Shown here: positions 1 through 6,287 of the stretch, piece after piece
Layout of the letters: every line of letters begins with the position of its first letter
How positions within the stretch are numbered: position 1 is the first letter of the stretch
Assembly (NCBI GenBank): GCA_030656535.1
Contig: JAUSPL010000092.1
Coordinates: 1-9,245 of the forward strand
DNA length: 9,245 nucleotides
Direction of reading: 5' to 3'
DNA from: Gemmobacter sp.
Lineage (GTDB): Bacteria > Pseudomonadota > Alphaproteobacteria > Rhodobacterales > Rhodobacteraceae
Notes under the pieces: generated by a model
The model's database searches: none
What the model was told of the DNA's origin: nothing
The model's input: the letters and a program-made list of their open reading frames with translations, nothing else
Translations under genes and position numbers: made by a program

Positions 1-786
1 ACCCTGAACGGCTGCCAGCAGGGTTTCCACCAGGACCAGGATCGATACCGTTGAATCCCAGGCCGATGGCGCCTCGATGTGGCAGCACAAGGTGTGGCGG
101 GCATGTGTCGCGGCGGGCGACACCCAGCGGTCCGTGTTCAAGATGACCTGCGCGCCTTGTTCCACGGCAAGTTCGACCAGCTGCAGGACCGAGTTTTCAT
201 AGCGGCGGATATCGAACACCACCAGCACATCGCCCGGTTTCATATCCAAAATCCCGGGGGGCCAGGTATTCGACATATCTGACAAGATGGTCACATCCGG
301 CCGCACCACCTTCATCAAAGTGACAAAGTAGTCGGCCAAGGCGTGTGTGATGCGGCCGCCTATCGCGAAAACCTGCCGCGCCGGATCAGCCAGCAGGGCG
401 GCGCTGGCATCGAATTCCGCATGGTCGATCTGGCCAAGCGTCGCTTGCAGGTTGGCGACCACGGCATCGGCAAAGCGGTTCAGGATGTGGGTGTCGGGCA
501 CGCCGCCCGCCCATCGGTCATGTTTGGCCAGCGGAGAGATCAGCATCGCCTCGACCTCGGCCCGGACGGCGTGCTGATAGTCGGGATAGCCCTTGAAGCC
601 CAGCTTTTGCACCAGCCGGACCACTGTGGGGGTCGACACTTCGGACGCTTTTGCCAATGCGGTGATCGACCCCAGGGCCGCCACCGGATAGTGGCGCAGC
701 ACATGGGTCGCCAGTTGCCGTTCTGCCCGCGTCATTTCGGGCAAAGCAGCGCGCATCCGGCCTTCGATGGAACCTGGGTCGTCCAT
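1..786 (-). CDS. RpiR-family transcriptional regulator (HTH + SIS), 3' end outside the window
   Basis: Reading the minus strand from ATG at 786 gives 262 uninterrupted codons down to base 1, so the gene continues beyond the window. Family members are usually about 280-300 residues, so perhaps 20-40 are missing. Residues about 15-80 form the RpiR-type N-terminal HTH (MTRAERQLATHVL; recognition part STPTVVRLVQKLGFKGYPDYQ). Residues about 135-255 form a SIS domain (AIGGRITHALADYF; DMKPGDVLVVFDIRRYEN; a C-terminal PSAWDS segment). GAGG lies 5 nt before the ATG and supports this start. It is divergent from the catabolic operon and presumably controls it. SIS domains in this family often sense phosphosugars, but nothing in the operon handles one, so the effector is probably something else. 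The family call is firm; the target and ligand are inferred from position. Confidence 0.9.
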   Translation of the reverse strand, partial: MDDPGSIEGRMRAALPEMTRAERQLATHVLRHYPVAALGSITALAKASEVSTPTVVRLVQKLGFKGYPDYQHAVRAEVEAMLISPLAKHDRWAGGVPDTHILNRFADAVVANLQATLGQIDHAEFDASAALLADPARQVFAIGGRITHALADYFVTLMKVVRPDVTILSDMSNTWPPGILDMKPGDVLVVFDIRRYENSVLQLVELAVEQGAQVILNTDRWVSPAATHARHTLCCHIEAPSAWDSTVSILVLVETLLAAVQG

Positions 787-816
787 TTGCCCCTCAAACT
801 TGCGGCGATCTGCGCG

Positions 817-835
817 TTTCTGTACGAAACAGAAA
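817..835. promoter_or_regulatory. Perfect 19-bp palindrome, candidate operator for the RpiR-type regulator
   Basis: TTTCTGT (817-823), a 5-nt spacer, then ACAGAAA (829-835): two perfect 7-bp inverted arms. A third copy of ACAGAAA lies at 844-850, in the same orientation as the right arm and 15 bp further on. The palindrome sits 31-49 nt upstream of the regulator start and would overlap its transcription start if the extended -10 at 838-846 is used, which suggests autorepression. It lies well upstream of the presumed operon promoter. The symmetry is read directly from the sequence; binding by this regulator is inferred. Confidence 0.55.
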
Positions 836-837
836 AC

Positions 838-846
838 ATTGTAACA
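838..846 (-). promoter_or_regulatory. Candidate extended -10 promoter of the rpiR-type gene
   Basis: On the minus strand this reads TGTTACAAT: a TGn extension plus TACAAT, one mismatch from the TATAAT consensus. No good -35 hexamer lies at 16-18 bp (only a T-rich stretch at about 861-866), which an extended -10 can tolerate. The implied start near 831 leaves a leader of about 45 nt. The third ACAGAAA half-site (844-850) overlaps it. Confidence 0.4.
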
Positions 847-869
847 GAAAATGTGCAAAAGAAAAATTC

Positions 870-875
870 TTGACA
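870..875 (+). promoter_or_regulatory. Candidate -35 box (TTGACA) for the catabolic operon
   Basis: A perfect TTGACA lies 56 nt before the first operon gene in an AT-rich stretch. The matching -10 is poor: GTGAAT at 892-897 with a 16-bp spacer matches only three of six positions. A poor -10 would fit a promoter needing activation, but the hexamer alone is weak evidence. Confidence 0.3.
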
Positions 876-930
876 GAACGCCATTGGACAAGTGAATCTT
901 TGGCTGAACAGCGTTGGATGACTCGGTTTG

Positions 931-1716
931 ATGCAGGTGGACACAGACCAGACAGCGCCGGGGATTTTTGCCCCGGTGATCGAAAATCCCGGCGCACGGG
1001 GGCGGGTCGTGTTGGTGTGCGAACATGCCGCGAACGCCTTTCCGGCGCCATGGGGCGATCTGGGCCTGTCGACAGATCAAAAGAACGCACATGTGGCGTG
1101 GGACCCGGGCGCGATCGGCCTTGCACGCGGACTGGCGGCGCGGCTGGATGCGGTCTTGGTCCACGCGCCGGTCAGCCGGTTGGTCTATGACTGCAATCGC
1201 GCGCCAAACATGCCAGGAGCGATGCCGGCGCGGTCAGAAACCTATGACATCCCCGGGAATGCCGTGATCACACCGCAAGAGCGCGCGCGGCGCACGGCCG
1301 CGATCTATGTTCCGTTTCACGCAGGTCTGCACGCGCTGCTCATGGACAGGGTGGCGCTGGGCATGGCGCCGGTGGTGGTGACGATCCACAGCTTTACCCC
1401 GGTCTATTTCGGCAAGCCACGGTTGGTCGAGTTCGGGGTGATCCACGACGCCGACGACGAACTGTCGCGCAACATCCTGCGGCAGGCACTGGACCAGACC
1501 AGCCTGCGGTCGGCCCTGAACGCCCCCTATTCTGCGGCAGATGATGTCACCCATACGTTGCGGATACAGGCGACGCCCTATGGCTTGCCCAATGCGATGT
1601 TGGAGGTGCGCAACGACCTGATCGCCACAGTGCAGACACAGGAAGCGATGGCCGATATACTGGGGCCGGTTATCACAGCGGCGGTGGACGGTCTTGGCAT
1701 GGCGCGGGCGGGTTGA
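931..1716 (+). CDS. N-formylglutamate amidohydrolase (FGase) family hydrolase
   Basis: 261 residues, the normal size for the family, which cleaves N-formylglutamate to formate and glutamate at a metal centre. Conserved blocks: VCEHAANAFP with Glu31/His32, HVAWDPGA (54-61), SRLVYDCNRAP with Arg83, Asp87, Asn89 and Arg90, TIHSFTPVYFG with His153, and LEVRNDLI with Glu225, Arg227 and Asp229. It is cytosolic, with no signal peptide. No strong ribosome site is visible. I chose ATG 931 over the adjacent TTG 928 because ATG is the better codon; the start is uncertain by a few codons. It is the first gene of the operon and lies 4 nt from the TRAP small-permease start. No histidine-degradation genes are nearby, so the true substrate may be another glutamyl amide, such as a gamma-glutamyl amino acid made by the GS-like ligase downstream. 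The family is sure; that role is inferred. Confidence 0.88.
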   Translation: MQVDTDQTAPGIFAPVIENPGARGRVVLVCEHAANAFPAPWGDLGLSTDQKNAHVAWDPGAIGLARGLAARLDAVLVHAPVSRLVYDCNRAPNMPGAMPARSETYDIPGNAVITPQERARRTAAIYVPFHAGLHALLMDRVALGMAPVVVTIHSFTPVYFGKPRLVEFGVIHDADDELSRNILRQALDQTSLRSALNAPYSAADDVTHTLRIQATPYGLPNAMLEVRNDLIATVQTQEAMADILGPVITAAVDGLGMARAG

Positions 1717-1720
1717 TCTG

Positions 1721-2272
1721 ATGATGCACACAGCCATGGCCTTTGCCCGCAACGTCGACCGCATGAACTATGGCATCGGTCGGGCTGCCATGTACCTTTT
1801 GTTCGCGCTGATGGCCGTTCTTATGTGGTCGTCCATTTCCAAGGCGTTTTTCAATCCGTCCCTGTGGACGCTGGAACTGGCCCAGTTCGTGATGGTGGCC
1901 TACTATGTTTTGGGCGGCCCCTACGCGATGCAAATGGGATCGCATGTGCGCATGGACCTTTTCTATGCACCGCAGTCTGCGGTGCGAAAGGCATGGTGGG
2001 ATGGCTTCACCGTGTTCGCGGTCATGTTCTATCTGTGCGTCCTGATCTGGGGCGCGTGGGACAGTTTCAGCTATTCGCTTGGGCTGAAGTGGGGCGACGG
2101 ACTGGTGCCGGCGCTGGGGCGGCTGGAACGCAGCCCCACCGCATGGCGACCCTACATGTGGCCGATCAAACTGGTGATGCTGATCGGGTTCACGTTGATG
2201 CTGCTGCAGGCCATTTCCGCGCTGATCCGTGACATTGCAACCATCCGTGGGGAGCCATCCGATGCCCTATGA
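1721..2272 (+). CDS. dctQ: TRAP transporter small permease (DctQ-type)
   Basis: 183 residues with four likely membrane helices (about 20-40, 49-67, 96-115 and 150-168) and the DctQ hallmark GSHVRMDLFY (73-82) after helix 2. The long polar loop before the last helix ends in WRPYMWPIK, as in many small permeases of this size. It is the inner-membrane partner of the large permease in a sodium-driven, binding-protein-dependent symporter. The start is ATG 1721, 4 nt after the hydrolase stop; ATG 1724 or 1736 are possible, and TTG 1694 would overlap the upstream gene with no ribosome site. Its 3' end overlaps the large-permease gene by 11 nt, implying translational coupling. The family is sure; the solute is not readable from this subunit. 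Confidence 0.92.
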   Translation: MMHTAMAFARNVDRMNYGIGRAAMYLLFALMAVLMWSSISKAFFNPSLWTLELAQFVMVAYYVLGGPYAMQMGSHVRMDLFYAPQSAVRKAWWDGFTVFAVMFYLCVLIWGAWDSFSYSLGLKWGDGLVPALGRLERSPTAWRPYMWPIKLVMLIGFTLMLLQAISALIRDIATIRGEPSDAL

Positions 2273-3605
2273 GATGATCGCCGCGTTGATGTTTTCGACC
2301 ATGTTGCTGATGATGATGACCGGGCAGCGGGTATTCGGCATCATTGGTTTTGTCGCGGTGCTGGCGTCGATGACGCTGTGGGGCACCGGCGGGCATACCC
2401 TGGGGTTTTCAGCGGCGATGAAGCTGATGAAGTGGTATCCGCTGCTGTCGCTGCCGATGTTCGTCTTCATGGGCTATGTGATGAGCGAAAGCCGTCTGGC
2501 CGATGACCTGTACCGCATGTTCCACATCTGGTTCGGGCGGGTGCGCGGCGGACTTGCGATCGGGACCATCCTGCTGATGGTGCTGATTTCGGCGATGAAC
2601 GGGTTGTCGGTGGCGGGTATGGCGATCGGGTCAACCATCGCGCTGCCCGAACTGCTGCGGCGCGGGTATGACAAGCGAATGGTGACCGGGGTCATTCAGG
2701 CGGGATCGTCGCTTGGGATCCTGATTCCGCCGTCAGTTGTGCTTGTGCTGTATGCCATGATCGCCCGTGCGCCGGTGTCGGAACTGTGGTTGGCGGGGCT
2801 GGTGCCGGGGCTGATCATGGCCGGGATGTTCATCCTTTACATCGCGGTGCGCTGCTGGTTCCAGCCCGCACTTGGCCCGGCTTTGACCGTCGAAGAGCGC
2901 GCGCAGATCACGCTGGGCGACAAGCTGCGCAGCCTGCGGGCCGGGCTTTTGCCGTTTGTGATCTTTGGGTCGATGATGATTCCGTTCATCAACGGCTGGA
3001 CCAGCCTTGTGGAAAGCTCGGTCATCGGTGTGGTCGCGACTGTGATGGGGGCCTTGGTCAAGCGCACGTTTTCCTGGACGGTCTTTGAGACGGCGACGCG
3101 CAGCACGCTGGCGATCTCGTGCATGTTCATGTGGGTGATCCTGGCGGCGCTGGCCTTTGGCGCGGTGTTCGATGGTCTGGGTGCTGTCAAGGCGGTGGAA
3201 CAGTTGTTCGTGCAACGGCTTGGGTTCGAGCCGTGGACCATTCTGATCCTGATGCAGGTCAGCTTTTTGCTGATGGGGATGTTTCTGGACGACACAGCAA
3301 TGCTGGTGATCGTGGCGCCATTATATGTGCCGCTGGTCGCGACGCTGGATCTTGGCATCCCCCGTGCAGATGTGCTGATCTGGTACGGAGTGTTGTACAC
3401 CATCACCTGCCAGATTGCCTATCTGACGCCGCCCTTTGGCTACAACCTGTTCCTGATGCGGGCGTTTGCACCCAGGGAAATCACGATGGGCGATATCTAT
3501 CGGTCTGTGACGCCTTTTGTTCTGGTCATGGTGGCGACGCTGGCGCTGATGATGGTGTTTCCGGGGATCGTCCTTTGGCTGCCCAATCTGGTTTATCCAG
3601 ACTGA
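2262..3605 (+). CDS. dctM: TRAP transporter large permease (DctM-type)
   Basis: 447 residues, hydrophobic throughout, about a dozen membrane segments, slightly longer than the usual 425-440. It carries family signatures: GSTIALPELLRRGYDKRMVTG, then GSSLGILIPPSVVLVLYAMIA (about 135-170), and in the C-terminal half MGMFLDDTAMLVIVAPLYVP and TPPFGYNLFLMRAFAP. This is the channel-forming subunit that moves solute delivered by the periplasmic protein. GGGGAG at 2249-2254, 7 nt before ATG 2262, fixes the start; the open frame extends upstream to GTG 2229 without support. It overlaps the small-permease gene by 11 nt. A hairpin follows the stop, ahead of the binding-protein gene. Confidence 0.95.
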   Translation: MPYEMIAALMFSTMLLMMMTGQRVFGIIGFVAVLASMTLWGTGGHTLGFSAAMKLMKWYPLLSLPMFVFMGYVMSESRLADDLYRMFHIWFGRVRGGLAIGTILLMVLISAMNGLSVAGMAIGSTIALPELLRRGYDKRMVTGVIQAGSSLGILIPPSVVLVLYAMIARAPVSELWLAGLVPGLIMAGMFILYIAVRCWFQPALGPALTVEERAQITLGDKLRSLRAGLLPFVIFGSMMIPFINGWTSLVESSVIGVVATVMGALVKRTFSWTVFETATRSTLAISCMFMWVILAALAFGAVFDGLGAVKAVEQLFVQRLGFEPWTILILMQVSFLLMGMFLDDTAMLVIVAPLYVPLVATLDLGIPRADVLIWYGVLYTITCQIAYLTPPFGYNLFLMRAFAPREITMGDIYRSVTPFVLVMVATLALMMVFPGIVLWLPNLVYPD

Positions 3606-3613
3606 TATCATAA

Positions 3614-3632
3614 GGGGCGGACGAACCGCCCC
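3614..3632 (+). other. Intra-operon stem-loop between large permease and binding-protein genes
   Basis: GGGGCGG, loop ACGAA, CCGCCCC: a perfect 7-bp GC-rich stem followed by ATTTTCCC. It lies 8 nt after the permease stop and ends 14 nt before the ribosome site of the binding-protein gene. The short T-run makes it at best a leaky terminator. A processing or stability element that lets the binding protein be made at a different level from the permeases is equally possible. Confidence 0.5.
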
Positions 3633-3660
3633 ATTTTCCCAACCGCAAGGAGGTTTGACG

Positions 3661-4698
3661 ATGACGACAAGACGCACATTCCTGACCAAAGGCACCCTCG
3701 CCGGGGCTGCCGTGCTGGCTGCCCCCGCCGTCGCGCGGGCGCAAGAGGTGATCAAGTGGCGGATGCAGACCTATGCCGGGGCTGCGCTTGGCGAGCAGGT
3801 GGTGAAACCCGCCATCGACGCTTTCAACCGCATTGCCGCAGGCCAGATGGAAATCGAGCTTTTCTATGCTGACCAGTTGGTCCCGACCGGAGAGCTGTTT
3901 CAGGCGATGCAGTCAGGCACCATCGATTGCGTGCAGTCGGATGATGACAGCATGGCCTCGCCGACCGAGGTGACGGTGTTCGGGGGCTATTTTCCGCTGG
4001 CACTGCGCTACTCGCTGGACGTGCCTGCGCTGTTCAACAAATACGGGCTGAAGCAGATCTGGGAGGACGAATACGCCAAGGTTGGGGTGAAACACATCTC
4101 GGCCGGAGCTTGGGATCCGTGCCATTTCGCGACCAAAGATCCGATCAATTCGCTGGCCGACCTGAAGGGCAAGCGGGTATTCACGTTCCCAACGGCAGGA
4201 CGTTTCCTGACGCAGTTCGGCGTGGTTCCCGTAACGCTGCCATGGGAGGACATCGAAGTCGCGATGCAGACCGGCGAGTTGGACGGAATTGCATGGTCCG
4301 GCATCACCGAGGTCTATACCGTGGGCTGGTCCAACGTGACCAACTATTTCCTGACCAACAACATCTCTGGCGCCTGGATCGGGCATTTCTTTGCCAACAT
4401 GGATCGCTGGAATGCCCTGCCGCCGCATTTGCAGGAACTTCTGGCGGTTTGCTTTGAGCAATCGCACTACCATCGCCAGCATTGGTATTGGGCGGGCGAG
4501 GCCGATCTTCGCGTGAACGGCCCCAAGTTGAAGCTGACCACCATCCCGGATGAAGAATGGGCCACGGTCGAAACGGCGGCTGCAAAGTTCTGGGAAGAGA
4601 TCGCGGCGGAATCCGAGGTGAAGGCCAAGGTGGTGGCGATCTTCAAGCAGTACAATGATGTGATGTCCAAAGCTGGCCCGCCCTACCGCGCTGGCTAG
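3661..4698 (+). CDS. dctP: TRAP transporter periplasmic solute-binding protein (DctP-type), Tat signal, atypical ligand site
   Basis: 345 residues. The N-terminus TRRTFLTK is a textbook twin-arginine motif, followed by a hydrophobic Ala-rich stretch and an Ala-Arg-Ala cleavage site near residue 27, so it is probably exported folded. AAGGAGG at 3647-3653 is 7 nt before ATG 3661, which settles the start; TTG 3655 lies 1 nt from that site and is too close. The DctP fold is recognisable from FYADQLVPTGELFQAMQSGTID (68-89), INSLADLKGKRV (162-173) and PWEDIEVAMQTGELDGIAW (194-212). Most family members have Arg in the motif KGLKIR to bind a substrate carboxylate. Here the aligned residue is Phe174 (KGKRVF), so a non-carboxylate ligand such as an amine or amino alcohol is plausible. 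Arg172 and Arg181 are nearby but not at the aligned position. The family is sure; the ligand is inferred. Confidence 0.95.
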   Translation: MTTRRTFLTKGTLAGAAVLAAPAVARAQEVIKWRMQTYAGAALGEQVVKPAIDAFNRIAAGQMEIELFYADQLVPTGELFQAMQSGTIDCVQSDDDSMASPTEVTVFGGYFPLALRYSLDVPALFNKYGLKQIWEDEYAKVGVKHISAGAWDPCHFATKDPINSLADLKGKRVFTFPTAGRFLTQFGVVPVTLPWEDIEVAMQTGELDGIAWSGITEVYTVGWSNVTNYFLTNNISGAWIGHFFANMDRWNALPPHLQELLAVCFEQSHYHRQHWYWAGEADLRVNGPKLKLTTIPDEEWATVETAAAKFWEEIAAESEVKAKVVAIFKQYNDVMSKAGPPYRAG

Positions 4699-4772
4699 GA
4701 CATGCGGAGCGCGGGACCGGCGGACCGACTACCGGGCTGGGCATGCGGTGAGCGTGCACCCCGCGTACTACA

Positions 4773-4807
4773 CGGACAGGGAGCGCGCTTGGTGCGCTTC
4801 CTGTCCG
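4773..4807 (+). other. Strong intergenic stem-loop upstream of the GS-like gene
   Basis: Left arm 4773-4786 (CGGACAGGGAGCGC) and right arm 4794-4807 (GCGCTTCCTGTCCG) pair over 14 bp with a single G-U, around a 7-nt loop. The downstream flank is ACAAAAAG, with no T-run, so it is not a standard intrinsic terminator on either strand. It sits in the largest gap inside the operon (4699-4845), 38 nt before the ligase start. Likely roles are protecting the upstream binding-protein transcript or acting as a cis-regulatory leader. It matches no riboswitch I recognise. Confidence 0.6.
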
Positions 4808-4845
4808 ACAAAAAGTGATTGATATGGATACGGGAGAGATCGGCC

Positions 4846-6213
4846 ATGCCGGGAAACTTGACTATGGAAGACCTGAAAGCTCTCGTGGCCAAAGGCGAGA
4901 TTGACACAGTGATGGTTGCTGGGGTCGACATGCAGGGGCGCCTTGTCGGCAAGCGGTTTCACGCGGCGTTCTTTATGGACGGCGGCCATGTTGAAACCCA
5001 CTGCTGCAACTATCTGTTGGCGGTGGACATGGAGATGACGACCGTCCAGGGCTATAAGGCGACGGGCTGGGAAGCAGGCTATGGCGACTATGTCCTGCGC
5101 CCGGACATGGCCACGCTGCGGACTGTGCCCTGGTTGCCGGGAACCGCACTGGTGCTGGGCGATCTGCTGGATCATCACACCCTTCAGGACGTTCCGGTTT
5201 CGCCGCGCGCAATCCTCAAGCGTCAGGTCGAACGCGCCCGGGCCATGGGGTTCGAGCCGATGATGGCGACCGAACTGGAATTCTATATCTTCGAGAACAG
5301 CTATGAAGGCTTGCGCGATGGCGGGCTGCGCGATCTGAAACCGATCAGCGCGTACAATGAGGACTACCACCTTTTCCAGACCACCAAGGAAGAGGGTCTG
5401 ATGCGGGCCGTGCGCAACGGGCTGTATGGTGCGGGCATCCCGGTGGAAAATACCAAAGGCGAAGCCGACGCCGGTCAGCATGAAGTGAACTACCGATATT
5501 CCGACGCGCTGGACACCGCCGACAACCATGTGATCGTCAAACAGGCGGTCAAGGAAATAGCCTGGACAAAGGGTAAGTCGGTCACTTTCATGGCCAAGTA
5601 CCACCACGACAAGGCCGGATCGTCGAGCCATGTCCACCAGTCGCTGTGGACCAAGGATGGCAAGCCCACCTTTGCCGATCCTGATGATGCACATGGCATG
5701 TCGGCAACGATGAAGCATTTCATTGCGGGGCAACTGGCCCATGCGCAGGAAATCACCGCGTGCCTGGCCCCCTATGTCAACAGCTACAAGCGTTTTACAA
5801 TCGGCATGTTCGCGCCGACCAAGGCGGTCTGGTCCGCCGACAACCGCACTGCGGGTTTCCGGGTCTGCGGCGAAAACACCAAGGCGGTGCGGGTGGAATG
5901 TCGAATTCCGGGCAGCGACGTGAACCCGTATCTGGCATGTGCTGCCCTGTTGGCTGCGGGCCTTGCAGGGATACAGCAGAAGCTGGAGTTGGAGCCGGAA
6001 ATGCGCGGTGATATGTATACCACCAAAGGGATCCGGGAAATTCCGCGGAACCTGCGGGACGCGGCGGCCCTACTGAAGGGGTCGTCCATGTTGCGGGCGG
6101 CGTTTGGCGATGATGTGGTGGACCACTACCACCACGCCGCGCAATGGGAGCTGTCAGAGACCGACCGCGTTGTGACAGATTTCGAACTCAACCGTCTGCT
6201 TGAACGCGCGTGA
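4846..6213 (+). CDS. Glutamine-synthetase-like gamma-glutamyl-amine ligase
   Basis: 455 residues spanning the beta-grasp and catalytic GS domains. Metal/ATP-site blocks are present: ELEFYIFE (143-150, Glu143/Glu145), GEADAGQHEVN (205-215, Glu206/Glu213), GSSSHVHQSLW (258-268, His262/His264), NSYKRF (312-317, Arg316), NRTAGFRV (333-340) and RVECRIPGSDVNPYLA (349-364). True glutamine synthetases have FDGSS, whose Asp helps bind and deprotonate ammonium. Here the aligned stretch is VETHCC (49-54), and no adenylylation-site Tyr motif is seen. Both traits are typical of ligases that glutamylate amines (PuuA, GlnA3/GlnA4, IpuC, GmaS types). The likely reaction is glutamate + amine + ATP to gamma-glutamyl amide. 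ATG 4846 follows GGGAG (4832-4836) at 9 nt; TTG 4819 and ATG 4864 are weaker starts. The next genes supply alcohol and aldehyde oxidation, suggesting an amino alcohol. The family is sure; the amine is inferred. Confidence 0.88.
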   Translation: MPGNLTMEDLKALVAKGEIDTVMVAGVDMQGRLVGKRFHAAFFMDGGHVETHCCNYLLAVDMEMTTVQGYKATGWEAGYGDYVLRPDMATLRTVPWLPGTALVLGDLLDHHTLQDVPVSPRAILKRQVERARAMGFEPMMATELEFYIFENSYEGLRDGGLRDLKPISAYNEDYHLFQTTKEEGLMRAVRNGLYGAGIPVENTKGEADAGQHEVNYRYSDALDTADNHVIVKQAVKEIAWTKGKSVTFMAKYHHDKAGSSSHVHQSLWTKDGKPTFADPDDAHGMSATMKHFIAGQLAHAQEITACLAPYVNSYKRFTIGMFAPTKAVWSADNRTAGFRVCGENTKAVRVECRIPGSDVNPYLACAALLAAGLAGIQQKLELEPEMRGDMYTTKGIREIPRNLRDAAALLKGSSMLRAAFGDDVVDHYHHAAQWELSETDRVVTDFELNRLLERA

Positions 6214-6287
6214 CGATCAGGGTGCGCGGTGCGCGCATCCTTGACAAGATTGGTGCGCAAGAATGGCGTGCCCTGTGAGGTGATGAT

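Noticed and set aside
256..261. Possible frameshift in the regulator at a run of six G (six C on the coding strand)
   Set aside because: Careful recounting gives six bases, and the frame continues cleanly through the SIS domain to base 1 with family-like sequence on both sides.
343..873. Plus-strand open frame opposite the regulator
   Set aside because: It is antisense to the clear HTH-SIS coding sequence, with no recognisable domain.
901..920. Sigma-54-like promoter upstream of the operon
   Set aside because: A GG is present at 902-903, but the required GC ten bases later is TT.
3655..3660. TTG 3655 as start of the binding protein
   Set aside because: The ribosome site AAGGAGG would be only 1 nt away; ATG 3661 has ideal 7-nt spacing and starts directly at the Tat motif region.
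4768..5742. Long minus-strand open frame (324 codons) opposite the GS-like gene
   Set aside because: Its product has shadow-frame composition (rich in His, Arg, Gln) and no family resemblance, and the plus-strand gene carries all the GS motifs.
6221..6258. GGTGCGC repeated three times in the gap before the aldehyde dehydrogenase gene, and once in the 4773-4807 hairpin
   Set aside because: A short GC-rich word in a GC-rich genome with irregular spacing; probably chance, and it makes no stable stem.
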